The notes beneath the pieces were generated by a model that searched no databases, was not told where the DNA came from, and was given only the letters and a program-made list of their open reading frames with translations. 64,000 bases of DNA. Source: Bugulina stolonifera (taxonomy: Eukaryota > Bryozoa > Gymnolaemata > Cheilostomatida > Bugulidae). Both the position numbers and the translations under genes were made by a program. The stretch is from contig OW285192.1 of assembly GCA_935421135.1 (NCBI GenBank), positions 13,533,501-13,597,500 of the forward strand. Direction: 5' to 3'. Positions 10,006-22,443 of the stretch are shown here, in pieces. How positions within the stretch are numbered: position 1 is the first letter of the stretch; every line of letters starts with the position of its first letter.

Positions 10006-13000
10006 ATTTAGAAATGGAATGCAATCATGAATGTCTACAATGAGGGCATAGATTTTTGATTTTGAGATTTACTTAACGTGACGAAATCAATGGATGATGA
10101 CGACTTTGAATTGATAAGTCGTTACATTTGTTGTTTGTTGATCTGAATTAATTACAAGATATTATTGTATAGAAATAAAATCAAATACCCAATACCTGAC
10201 ATGGTATCTAAGGGCTGTAGCAGATTAAGAGATAAGGGTAACAGTATGAACAATGAAACATATTTGTTTTAGTAATGTTAATGCGTAAGTTGGTGTTTTG
10301 GGTAAACACACAACTTCTCTCACATCCAAAGAATTCTATAAAAGTTCAATCGAAATAAGTACCATAAATGTTGAAGGACTTTAGAACTAGAATATAGTAA
10401 CCCACTATAATATATCCGTACAAATACATGTATATACATATATGTAGGTGCATGGAGTTGAAGTAATTTATCGGAATAATTAAATTATTAAAGAATTTCA
10501 AACAAATTCAAAACTTAATGATGAATCGTAGTATGGGATGCATTTTCGTTGATCGTTGTTATCCTTATGATTCAATCAATAACTATCCAGTTATCATCAT
10601 CATTTTGCTTTCCTCCAATGACACTAATTGAACAGTTGTTGAAATAACAACACAACAAATTCATCTCATACTATTTTTCATCATAAAAATCTTTGCCCAC
10701 AGAAATATCTGCAAATTCAAAACAAAAACATAAATGTATTGATTGTAAAATCCTGTAACTACACTATATAAAGTATAATCTAAACTCAAAATGAGGTTGA
10801 CCAAATAGCAGCAACAGGTTATATCTTACCTTATTTGTGTGCTTGCAATGATGTAAATGATGTCTTGATATCAACCATGTACATGTATATTGGTTAAACC
10901 TGATTGGTCAGAAACTGAAGTAGTGTCTTATCTCTGGCAGGCAGATGCGATGATACGGCAACTTATACATGTATACAGTATACATGTAAATACTACTCTT
11001 TATCTACCTACAGAAACTAACTGCTGACAGAGGCTATTAGAATTGCTGCCTGCAAATTCAAACTACATGTACATACTATTATGAAGAGTCATATTTGCTG
11101 TAAATTAAATTCACTGATTTACTAACCAGTCCTACATCAATATGAATGTATCTGAATAGAGTATTGATAAGGAGTAAGAAGGTTTAGCTAAAGCAATCTT
11201 TACATAATTATATCCTGTACTTTGTTGTTAGTATTCAGTCAAGGCTGTTTACTACCTTAGAATCAATAGCTTTCATTTATGTATAAATATATTATATGTT
11301 GTAATAATATACTAATTATATATGTGCACTGTATAAGAGGACTTATTCTTAATACCATAGACTATATTAATATTAGTATGTGGTGTATTGAATATTATTA
11401 ACAGAAACGTACCTTTAGAGAAATAAAAGCTGAATGACATTAATTTTTGATGGCTGTAGAGAGTGTTATGTAATATGATTATAAATAGATTATTGAGTGT
11501 AACCAGAGAGTGACCACAGTGACCAAGGGAATGTGTAGGTTTGTATCACTGACTTCTACCACTACAGCATGAAAGTGTATAGAACTAAGATTGTGTTTAT
11601 TAATATATGCAAAGAAAGAATCATGGAGTAATTCCAGATGGACTGACTTAAGCATAGAGGGAATATAACTTTATGAGCTAAAGCCCAGGTTCTTTCAAGA
11701 GTTGTCCTCCCTATTATGTATATCAACAAGTGGATTTCAGATAACTTTCAATGTTAGTTTTAACAATTTAGCCTCAGCTCCCAGTTAAGTACCAGAACCT
11801 CAGAAATGTGTTACTAGGTACGACACAATGAATAATATTATTATGAATAGAGGTATGGCATACAAATGCATCGGTGTTTTACAGTAGAAAACACCATCTA
11901 GTTTTTGCATATAGTATAAGTATAACTAACACTTCGATTTTGAAACTTGGAATGCCTTATTTTTAGTAGCAATAGGATGGATATTCATCATTTTCATTAA
12001 TTAATATATCAGACCTGCAGTACTATCTTGTTTATAAATTGTATAAAATACCAACATGTGCTTTGTTTACTTCCTTGCATGAGGAGTTATTTACCCTTTG
12101 TGTTCTATTCAGTGAAAAGACAACTCTTGACTAAAGTAAACTATGATGCAATTTATTTTCCTGTACATTGAACAGTGTGGCTACAAAGTACCTCATTACC
12201 AAAATTAATGTACAAGCAGTAAATGCACTAAATGAGCACTAAATGCAGACAGAAAGCTGTCAATCTTAAGTTCCACGTTTGTTACATGCAGTGTATGCAG
12301 TTGGGCCTGGAACACAGGCTGAGACCATAGTAGACTACACCAGGTAAAGTAGCATTTAGGCCAGAGTGACTTTGCTTTAACAACATTACAACATTTTTGG
12401 TTTAGACAAATCCTGTTTTTTCAAGAATCACTTTTAACTAATTTATATGCTGCTTTGCTCATCAAAAATATTTCAATATTCGTAACAATTATATTGATAC
12501 CAGTTTTACAGATTTACATTATAGTGAGAAATTTTGCATTAATTGAAAACATCTATAATTTGCTTTTGGCATGCCTAGCCTTACATGTATACATTAAATT
12601 TCACAACATAAAAAAATATTGAATAAATATTTTTGGTAAAATCTGCTGCAGTAGAATTATTCTTTTGAGCTGTTAGAATATCAAAATGAGCTTTATAAAA
12701 AAGAAATACATGTAAGAGCATTTCTTCACATTATAGCTCAGACTTTACAGTAGGGGTAAAGAAGATATTTGAAGACGTAATATTATTATTGGAATGCAAA
12801 TAGACTTACTCTAGGAGAACAGAGCAGACAACTGCAACATTGTTCAGGTACATGATTGTAAACAGTTATTAGTTCAAATGGTAGTTATAATTTACTGTAG
12901 ATAGTTCGAGCCAGCTTTAGACTCTGTGTGTGTGGCATGGTAGTATTATATAAGCATGCAAGTTGAGTAGGACAGTAGTGTATGTCTATTATACAGTGTA

Positions 13001-13319
13001 GTGTAGTAGTAGATACCAAGTACCAGCATCTGCTACTACTGTACATTATTGGACTGTCAATGTTTCATCAAGTGATAAGCAAACAAATTGCTAGTCTGAG
13101 TTCTACCTTCTAAGTCAACCAGAACAGAGAGAAGGTGTATAATTGTCAAGAATAGGTTGGTTTTGTTGAATTGAGTGAGCTAAGGCCGAGTTCAAAGCTA
13201 ATTGCTGCTCAAACTGTAATGTCAACTGCAAATTCAGAGCCCATCTTAGAGGAGACCATAGCTTGAACCTCAGGCTAAATAACGGTACTGGATGTCATGA
13301 AAAACATCAAAATGAAATC
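10006..13319. other. AT-rich intergenic stretch
   Basis: This lies between the divided - strand gene and the end of the K2P channel. I see no supported gene. A 45-base exon-like segment with consensus splice borders near 12300-12345 (+) is isolated and unsupported. Confidence 0.5.
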
Positions 13320-16300
13320 TTAAGATCCTAAATCAACCTGGTTGTCTTCTGCGGAGTATTTAGGGTTTTTTGTGGCAGAGTTGGCTGTCAACAGCTCTTT
13401 CTCTGTGTCTTCATGGGTCTCTTCTGCTGCTAGGAAATATTTGGGTATGTTGAATTCCGATATGTTATTGAACACTGCCAGCACAGTCAAAGCACAGATC
13501 AGTCCAATAAAGAGATAGACTACCAAATAAATAAGGATTAAATTAAAACATGTTAAACACATGGGGTGGGGTGGGGTGGGGTGGATTTGTGATTGTATTC
13601 AAATATTATACATGAAACTCCCCATTAGAGCCTTGCAAATCAGTTGATGTAGCAGTACTCATAATAGTGATAGTATAGTAGATAATAAGTAGCTGGGCTT
13701 GTGACAATACAGTTATGTACTAAATGATTAACTTTATAATGGTTAGAAAATTGTTGGAAGTGAAGGAAGCATTGATTGAGAAACTACGTGACTTTCGTGT
13801 GTAAATTTGAACCACAACCAAAACTGTACTACGAAGTGTGAGATACCCCAAAAATAGATACCATTATTTTGCAGTGGCAAACTCACTAATAATATTCTAC
13901 CCTACAATGTAATAGAACAACAATTGAGAATATTATATGGTATTATATTAATACAGTCTGTATTATGAACGATATAGTGAAATTGATATAGACCTGGTGG
14001 AAAGGCTTATAATATTGATCTATGATACAGTACATTAGAAACAATGTAATAATATTGAAGATTAATTATCTGATGGTGACTAGAAGAGTCTGCAATTTAT
14101 AGTACTGTTTGTAATCAATATCTTATCAACTGAGCAATCTTCAGCTTATTACCTTGGAGAGTATAGAATCAATAACTCGTTGATTTGGGTATTCAATTTA
14201 TTGACATTTTAGCAAGTAGCGTGTATAATATTATGCAATATACTACAGGTTTCCAGTTAAAATGTTTAATTTGCATGAATAGTGCTAATATATTATAGTT
14301 ATTGTTATGTTGTGACACATCATTTGCCTGGAGATACTTGCAAAGAGCGTAAAAGGAAAGAGGGATCACTCAATGATAATACCCTGTCTCACCAAATACG
14401 CCCAATTTGGCGGTACCGACGTTCCGCGATCAGCTTTCCCGCCATTTGCCTACTGATATTTTGGATAGCTGTTCGACTGTAATCGAAGCTTCATGATTGT
14501 TATATTTAGGATCCTGTATTGATATCTCGTATAATGGAATTAGAGGGTTTTTACGAGACTGTTGTGAGGAAGCGCTTCTTATTGGTCTGCGAAACGCCAA
14601 TCATCATAGCGAATTTGCACACAAGGTAGCAAAACTCTTTATTTAATCCGTACTGCGTTTGGAGGCGGGAGGGAGACAGTTTTTGGCCGGAGTGATCCCT
14701 CTTTCCATTTACCCTCTTTGATACCAGTACCTGCATATTCTATGGAAAGTTATTTTGTTAGCATGTAATTCTGCAGAGCTACTACTACATACAAGAGAAG
14801 CCATGTGTAAATTAATCATGACTTCTCACTAGTCAACATGCTGTAGGCGATTCCTACTTTGTTACTTGGAACCAAAACTTTGTTACAGGAACCAAAAACC
14901 ACAGATGCACTGAGCATATGAAGTCATAGTTTGATAGATCACAAGTAGCCTGGCTTCCAAGCTGTTCAAGAAAGTGAGTGGGCATGTAGAATCTCACATT
15001 GCACACTACATTTTAGAGGGCAAGGAAGCCAGGTTATACTAAATATGACTTACATGTTGTAGCTACTTTGTATATTGCTTTGTACGGCTGGCTGTGGTGC
15101 TCCCCGGGTACATAGTCTCCTAAACCTAGTAAAACAAAACACTATTACATACGTATAACCATGTGTTGGCAGATTGACTGATTCTAAAATTATGTGGCTA
15201 TTTAAATGTATCAACAAACTGTAAAAGTGGAAGTCTTATATTTTATACCTACACCGTATTTATAGTGACATAATATTATATTATGTAGCTGTTTGATCAC
15301 AAGAGAGGTTTTTCAAAGTAAGATACAATTTATTCTCCTGATTAATTGATTAGCAACTTGGGTTGAAAATAACTATTTTTAGAGATTGCTACCATTTCAT
15401 TTGTCAAATATTAATTTAGATTTAAATTTATGTAAGCAATTAAAAATAATTTGAAAAGTGTGAATATCTAACTGAAATTTACTAATTGAAAGACTTAAAT
15501 TTGGACTGTTAAGTTACAGCTGCCATTTCAAAGAAATAATTAATAACTCTAATTATTAATATGATACTTAAATATAATCAATAGCATTATCCACTTTACT
15601 CCGTACTAACCAACAGTTGTGAGTGAGATAATACAGTAATATAAGCTGTCTAAGTAGCTCCATCTGTCTTCTAGTACCATAAATATAACAGCAGGGACTA
15701 GAAAGATGAACACTATGACTATGAGTGCCAGGATGGACAGGTGCAGCACTTTAACGTGCACTTCTTTAAAGTTTATCATCTACAAAACAAGTAGCAGTAA
15801 ATAATGGTATTCTGTATTTTTTTATCCGTCAGATTACTTGCATTACATAATCCGTCTGTCCAAGAATCGAATTTTGAAGGAACCACAAAAAGAATTAGTA
15901 GAACGAGTTTGTTAGATGCAGCGCTGTATACTACCTGGGTAGACTGAGATCTAGGTTTGTGGTTGGAGAGTTGGATTGTGGGGTGCTATGCATGCGTTGT
16001 ACCTTCAGTTGCAAAGGGTCAACACAACCACCAAACACAATTGTTCTAAAGATTCAGAAAAAATGGCATGTCAATTGTATGCTAGACATGGATATGTGTT
16101 TTATTGAAACGTACCTTTATCTTCATCCAGTCCAGGAGACGTGATAATAATCTTATAAACCTTGCAACTAGAACTGTAAACATGAGCAAAGTTAAAGGTA
16201 TCCCAAACAGGCAATAGAAGATGGCGAAAATCTTTCCATTGTGGGATAATGGATGGGTGTGACCGTAACCTAAAAATAGAGAATAGCATAACTTATGACA

Positions 16301-17329
16301 AGTATGGCCTCTAGGCATACCTCAAACGATACAGTGTATTACATTGTATCAGTATGACTTATTTTTAAATAAACAGTCAATTGTACTATTTAGTTTTATA
16401 TCTGCACCAGTGAACAGCGATGATATTTTCACTATTATAGGTTCTTGCAGGTTCTTTGACAGATACATGTATAACAACTAAATCCAAATGGATGGTGTTA
16501 CTATATCTTACCAATAGTGGTTACTAGTGTACCAACGAAGAAAAACGATTGTCCAAACGTCCAGCTGGAGATGAAACTGACATTGTTTGTCACAATAATT
16601 CCTTGCTGGGTGGCTTCTACTACCGCAGCTAAGAATACTTCTAGCTCATCATCTGTAATAGTATGGAATCCGTTTGTTGTGGTTCTCATCCTGTTCACCA
16701 CAATCCAATAGACCTTTGTAGCATTATAGGGCTTTAATAATACCACCTCCAAACCTCTTACCTATTTACTTTTATGAGAGGCATTTTAAACTAAATTGAG
16801 AGTCTAAAGGTGTCTTCGCGACCTCTTGAACGGACCTGGGTCGCAAATAAAAATTGCAAGATGGCCGTCCGACCAAGGCCACAAGGGCTATTGGCCTAAG
16901 ATTTTGCTTGGCCGGACGAAACCATCCCTAGCTCATCGGCACACCTGATTTCTTCGCTCGAAAACGAGGATTTTGCTTTTGGCCCAGGCCGGTGTGTTCG
17001 CGACCCTGTGACAGATGTGTGCCGGAAAATATTTTTGTAAATTGGCCTGGGTCTGAAGTTTAGGTTGCAAAGACACCTTAAGATGCTAAAACTGATGTAA
17101 AAATCTGCTTACCTGTAACGGTTCCTGTTTTCATTTTAGAAAGTAATTCGTTTCGAGATTGCCGAAGTTCTTCCATAAATCCATCTTGGTATTCTTCCTC
17201 AAGCTTAGAAAATATGAGTGCACCAAATGTGAGATATAGTAGCATGCTAGCTACTAATATGAAGAGGCGCAGGTTTGGACTAACTGTAGATGATACTGTT
17301 GGTCCACACCCCATTATCATGTCTACCAT
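13320..17329 (-). CDS. Two-pore-domain (K2P) potassium channel
   Basis: Leak K+ channel of the plasma membrane. Six exons (17329-17113, 16652-16512, 16269-16115, 15779-15611, 15125-15054, 13519-13320) join in frame to 317 residues, a normal K2P length. Visible in order: a short cytosolic N-terminus, M1 (about 23-42), an extracellular cap helix, the first pore loop with selectivity filter TTIGYG across the exon 2/3 junction, M2-M3, the second pore loop [11 protein letters not shown] across the exon 4/5 junction, M4 ([16 protein letters not shown]) and an acidic C-terminal tail. Both filters are intact, so the channel should conduct K+. Splitting the filter codons with phase-1 introns is notable. 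The subfamily (TREK, TASK, TALK or an invertebrate-specific one) cannot be assigned by eye. Confidence 0.92.
13562..13583. repeat. GGGGT microsatellite
   Basis: Four tandem GGGGT-like units lie in the K2P intron just upstream (on the gene strand) of the M4 exon. This is simple sequence. Confidence 0.7.
14333..14730. mobile_element. MITE-like element with 38-bp TIRs in a K2P intron
   Basis: The left segment at 14334-14371 (…AAAGAGGGATCACTC) is repeated in inverted orientation at 14690-14727 (GAGTGATCCCTCTTT…). The interior of about 320 bp is GC-richer than its surroundings. No transposase is present, so it is non-autonomous. The weak ORFs across it on both strands are not genes. Confidence 0.7.
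14947..15033. repeat. Short inverted repeat
   Basis: AGCCTGGCTTCC at the left and GGAAGCCAGG at the right form a stem around about 65 bases. It may be a small foldback element in the K2P intron. Confidence 0.4.
16805..17081. mobile_element. MITE-like element in K2P intron 1
   Basis: The left end AAGGTGTCTTCGCGACCT and the right end AGGTTGCAAAGACACCTT are imperfect inverted repeats bounding about 275 bp. The interior is relatively GC-rich (CpG-containing) and has further internal symmetry (GGCCTGGGTC and GACCTGGGTC words). It has no ORF, so it is non-autonomous. Confidence 0.75.
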
Positions 17330-20300
17330 TCTCTGGCATGTCTTCCAATTCCTAAAGAAGTGGATAAGATCTTTGATAATAAATTGTGCTCCCTCAACCT
17401 AGAGCCTATAAACTACTGCTTCTGTACTTGATAATTTAGTACTGCCGAGCGAATATAAATGGTTCGGGTGAAAGAGAAGGAGCTAGGGCTACAGGAAGGG
17501 TTAGGAACAAAGTTCTCTGTGGGTTGTGGTCCATCGCAGCTTACCACATTAACTTAACACAACTACGAATAGAAATAAATTAACATGGATGAAACATGCC
17601 ATTGCAACATTGCTTATAGCTTGTGGGTTAAACTAGCACTGATATCAATCAATATTTTTAAATACTATTGGCAAAAATTGCTGGAAATATTAGTATTTAA
17701 ACTTCTACTGCTACTGATTCAGTACGTTCACAATATGTGTTATGTGTGTTATGATGTATGTTACTGTATAATAACAATGCTAGCGATATAGATCATCAGA
17801 TGATATAACATTGTTATGCTGGTAGGCTGAAGAGTGTCAGTGATCCATCCTCTTCCCTATACGACTAGCAATAACTAGATGACTTGTATAGCATGAAAGC
17901 TTATTGGTTTTGGTAGTCGAGGAAACACAGTCTAGATGCATGATGCGAGCTAAAGGGTAAAACAGCAATTAGCGCAAGGTGTGACACTGAAATTGATCTG
18001 TCAAAAGCTGATTCACAGCAGCATTGATGATAATTTTACAATTTAGAATAATTCCCAATACCAGCTACAGTGGTCCTGGTGAACTAAAGTTCTCGGATAA
18101 TGCTATTTCAGAGCTGTGTGAGGATCAATACTGTGACCAGTCTGTCTTCCACACTCACACGATGCGTGTGATATAAAGATACACTTTGTGGTTGTAGTCT
18201 GCAGTAATTGCATAGGTAACTAGATGAACATGCGACTGTTTGTAAAATGGCAGTAACAGTACAAAATTATTCATTGAAATCATAAAGAGGAAATATTTAG
18301 CTACTGAGCAAAAGATCTGCTATCTGTGAACTGTCTGTACGATGACAGAGAACAATCCAGGGTAGAGAGAATGTCGTATATTTCTGAAAGTAAAAACGTT
18401 TTGCAATTGTGTGCCTAGTTGGACTATGTAATCTATAACTTTTAACTGTACGTATTATTTCAGTAAGAACTGGAGGTGGGGGGGGGGAGGGCTACCCCCT
18501 AGCATGGTTAGGAATAGTAGGATTGTCCATCTAATAAAAAAGCATATCAGTCTATAACACATATTCGGTTACTTGTCTGTCTGCTTATGACGCATTTATA
18601 ACACACATGCAGAAATGTGAATGAATCAAAAGTGATCACCAGGGAACGGTCAAAAATGAAAATCTAGGTGTAGAAATGGAGAAATTTGAAAAATGCGTTT
18701 GTTCTTCACAACAGCTAAGGCAGTACAAACTGGCTTTTCTATATTTTATTAGTTGACCACCCTTACCCTAAGCCACAAACAAGGAATTAAGGCTGTCTAA
18801 AGTTCTTTATGACTAACAGTAAATAGGACGCTATTCTTGAATATTGAAATCAACCCAGGTTTAAGCTGTAGGTTGTCACTTCTATGGCTTATATTATACA
18901 ATATTTAGGTTGCTTATCATTAACTTACATGCAGACACTAATATTTTAGAATAGTGGTGATAGAAGCAAACTATGATTATTATTTTATAGAAGAAGATTT
19001 TGGTGCACCAGCTGTATCTAATATCTACGATGCGCAAGTGTATATATACTCATATAAGGTAAGTCGCCAAACGTGGCACATGCTGCATAATTACTACATT
19101 CAAAACTTACTTATTAGCTTCATAAACTGCAACAACTGTTTTCCACTCTTAACTACCTGCTCCTGTGTATACTACCATGGCTAGCCAACGAAAACTACCT
19201 GCATCCAATAAATGCCTACACTATATATTATACATCATATTGTACCTGTTAGGCCTACCTGTCAGGCCTGCTACACGTCAACCGACATGCTAGCACACAC
19301 TGTTACTACGTTTCTACATGCAAAACTAAAGTGCAGAACTATTTATGCAATGTACGTTGTAGATAGTATATTGTATTTGTATTCACTAAATGTGCTGTAC
19401 CTTGTGGAGTGGGCTATTAGCTGCTATGTACCCACATGCACATGTATATACCACAGGGTATTCATAAAACATTGCTAGTCACTTTTATTTTCTTCCCAAC
19501 ATTTATCTTTTGACCAGCTTTGCAATATTTTGTTAGGCCTGTAAAGCCTATAAAGCCAATGTGCAATGTGTGTCTCTGACCAATTTTAAAAAAAAACAAT
19601 TTTGATATAATTGCACAAATAGGCTCATGGGATAAAAAATAATTTTACTAGAATAAGACGTGTACTCTGCTACATACCTGCAGTGTCTCCTCATGGACTA
19701 TCACCCTCTTCCATTCTTCTACTCCTGGCTAAGTAACAACTGAACAATGAGAACTACATAAGATAGTATAATGCCTACTGTAATATAAACAGTCTGGTAT
19801 AAATATACTAATCAATATAGAACTGTCAGGCTGCTGGTGCACATTGAAATGTTAGTTACAGCTGTTATAACCTTTATATAAACGTATAAAACAATGATAT
19901 AATAGGCTAGTTTATATTTGACAGTTTACACTAGCCTTATTCTCCCTCTGTCTCCTCTACATGGCTATAGCACAGCACTACTTGCACAGGCTGTCAAACA
20001 ACTAGAATATGCAAGTCTATGATTGAGAGAAGATAACTCCTAACCGCAACTATGTAAGGCTGGACAAATCCTTTTGGTTTCCATGTCACAGCTTACTATC
20101 TTTAGCCTTATTGACTTCTCATGTAAAGTTGTTCTCTCAGTTTGTTTTAAAGAACAACTTCTCATTGTAATGGATTTCAACAAGACCTCTAAGGCCGTCC
20201 TGATATGCTAGCTTATATTTAGTTATATATCTTAGTAAACATCAGCCATCCCTATATTTTATATATTTATTAATTACTAATAGTTAGTACAACAGCCTTT

Positions 20301-20679
20301 TTTATATACAGTCGTCTTTACCCTATGGGATTTTACTAGCATTTGTGGGTGGGGGAGGGCAGAGGTTTCAGGTCGTTGAGTTTTACCTTTAAGAGTACTG
20401 ATTATTCTTATAACAATCACTCTTCTCTATTCGTTAGTCACTACACATCTCATTACATACGTAATGTAATTAGCACGGATTCTGATTGTTAGGAGCAGTA
20501 ACTACAAGAGGAGGAGCAGCCAATGAGACATGAATACCTGGTAGCAGGCTAGGTAGCCATCTGTTAAATTACTAAGGCTGTTGGGTTGCTGTGGCAATCA
20601 TAATAAATTATGCTAGTCCAGGAAAAACATAATAAATTGAGCTATTCTATTATTCATATGAAATGACCGTCATTCGGTC
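17330..20679. other. Intergenic region
   Basis: AT-rich sequence upstream of the K2P channel. A poly-G run (about 18478-18490) and short open frames are present, but no splice-supported gene or RNA gene. The K2P promoter should lie at the left end of this stretch; no clear core promoter element is visible. Confidence 0.5.
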
Positions 20680-21030
20680 TATCCTCATAGAGTGAACAGA
20701 CGTCAGAATTGGCCTTTCACCTTGAGTATACAATATACTCACTCACTGGCTTATACTCCTTGGTGTGACCAGTCCCTTACAGCTGGAACTGCCAGGTGCC
20801 AGTGTTGGCCAACTCCTCATGAGAAAGGCCCAGATGGTGTGGCTGTTTTTTGGCGGGGGTAGAGAAGTTGCCTTGGAGCCATGATGGCTTGCATGACCTC
20901 AATGACTTTATCTGAGGCACAGGAGCAATTGTGACTGGATTCTCTTCCTAGCACCGCCGTGACTGGGATTCGAACCTGGAACCGTCGGCATGAAAAATCA
21001 GCATTCTAATCAGTAATCACCCTGCCACAG
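20680..21030 (-). mobile_element. tRNA-derived SINE
   Basis: On the - strand, 21030-20951 resembles a tRNA gene head. It has an A-box-like GTGGCAGGGTGATTA and a near-perfect B box, GGTTCGAATCCC, at about 20966-20977, followed by a CACGGCGGTG acceptor-like end. A tRNA-unrelated body of about 270 bases follows. The anticodon arm is poorly formed and there is no discriminator/CCA context, so this is a SINE rather than a working tRNA gene. Confidence 0.7.
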
Positions 21031-22443
21031 TACAATGTGTAATAAAAAATAAAAGCAAGTCATCAATAGCGCTAGGGTGGACAACTCCTGACTTACCAAC
21101 ACTACGCAATACAAAGACAACAGAAATACAAAGTATACAATGTACAAGGTAAATACAATCCTCAATGAGTTATTGATTGATACTATTTACTTGGTAGTGA
21201 ACTTTGGTTAATTATGAAGCTGCAAGTATATTGGCTGGTAGTGTCAGCAATACACTGTTACTACTTTGTATGACATAATAGTATATTACTGATACTGAAC
21301 AGAATATAATTAGTATAATAGTATATTATGATTGATAAGGCACAGATGTACAACATACAACCAGAGCAATGATACCAGGAGCAATGCCAACCAAGTAGGT
21401 GTTGACTGTTCGACTTCTACCTACTACCTACTACCCCTAATGCTGTCCTGTTGCTAAAGAGAGGATAACTCTTGACCTGACTGATGTATGGGAGAGCGAC
21501 CCGTAGGTATGCAGTGGACACGGCTGCGATATTAGACTGAGGGCAGCATGAATCTTAGACCAGTATCCCTACAGCGCTATGACTATCATGATATTTGGTT
21601 GAGTGTTGATACTGATTGAGTATAATCAAAGTAGTAAATCTGTGAATTATTTGTTTTATTGAGAACCAGAATGGTGAAGAGTACGTATTGTCACCTTTTT
21701 GGCTTTGAGATATCTCAGAGTTACAAGGTTAGAACTCTTTTGATAGTATCTCATGCAGATTAGGGGTTTGAACTAAAAGACATTAGTCTGCTGCTTCGTA
21801 GAAGCTAGCAATCGTATTTTTGCAAATATTTAGAGTATTTTCCACACAATTTGAGTAAATACTACAATATTATAGTGGAGTCGTTACCTTATGGTTCTTA
21901 CCCCATTAGATTCAGCATGTGGAACTATAATTACAGCTACTTTTTAATAGCTTGTTTCTAGTAGAAATTTAGTGAAACTTCTTCCATGGTATTCTGATCA
22001 GACAATTCTGTAATTATCTTCTCTTGAGAGAGGTAACAAGTTTGTGACAAAATCATTGCAATGGATTGCAATGAATGGGGAGTTATACTCCCTCAGGTAA
22101 AGAGTAGACAACTTCCTAGTAGGGTATGATGTATATTAGTACAAGAATACAAAAGATGGATAATCATGCAGTGCATTAATATATTTAGCACCACAAATCT
22201 ATGTATATATAATAACATAATGTGTAATAAAAGCCTTGAAAACAAGTTCAAGTGCCATTAACACTCTGTCAACAGCTCTTGAGTCTACCACCCATTTCTT
22301 TCTCATTACCCATAAAAATAAACAAATACAGATACAATACAAGTACTAGTACAGAGCCTGTATTAGTTGTATACAATGAACACTCAATGAACCATAATTG
22401 TCATTGATAGACCTGAGCTCAGCAGACCTGCGTCTAATGAACA
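21031..22443. other. Spacer upstream of the fucosidase gene
   Basis: No gene is visible. It holds AT-rich sequence and short duplicated words such as CTACCTACTA. Confidence 0.5.

Noticed and set aside
12300..12344. Short + strand exon with consensus splice borders
   Set aside because: Isolated, no partner exons with matching phase nearby, and 45 bases is too little evidence.
14282..14736. Short ORFs on both strands in the K2P intron
   Set aside because: They lie in the MITE-like element and its TIRs and lack coding character.
20951..21030. Functional tRNA gene
   Set aside because: B box is good but the anticodon arm and A box are degenerate and a SINE body follows.
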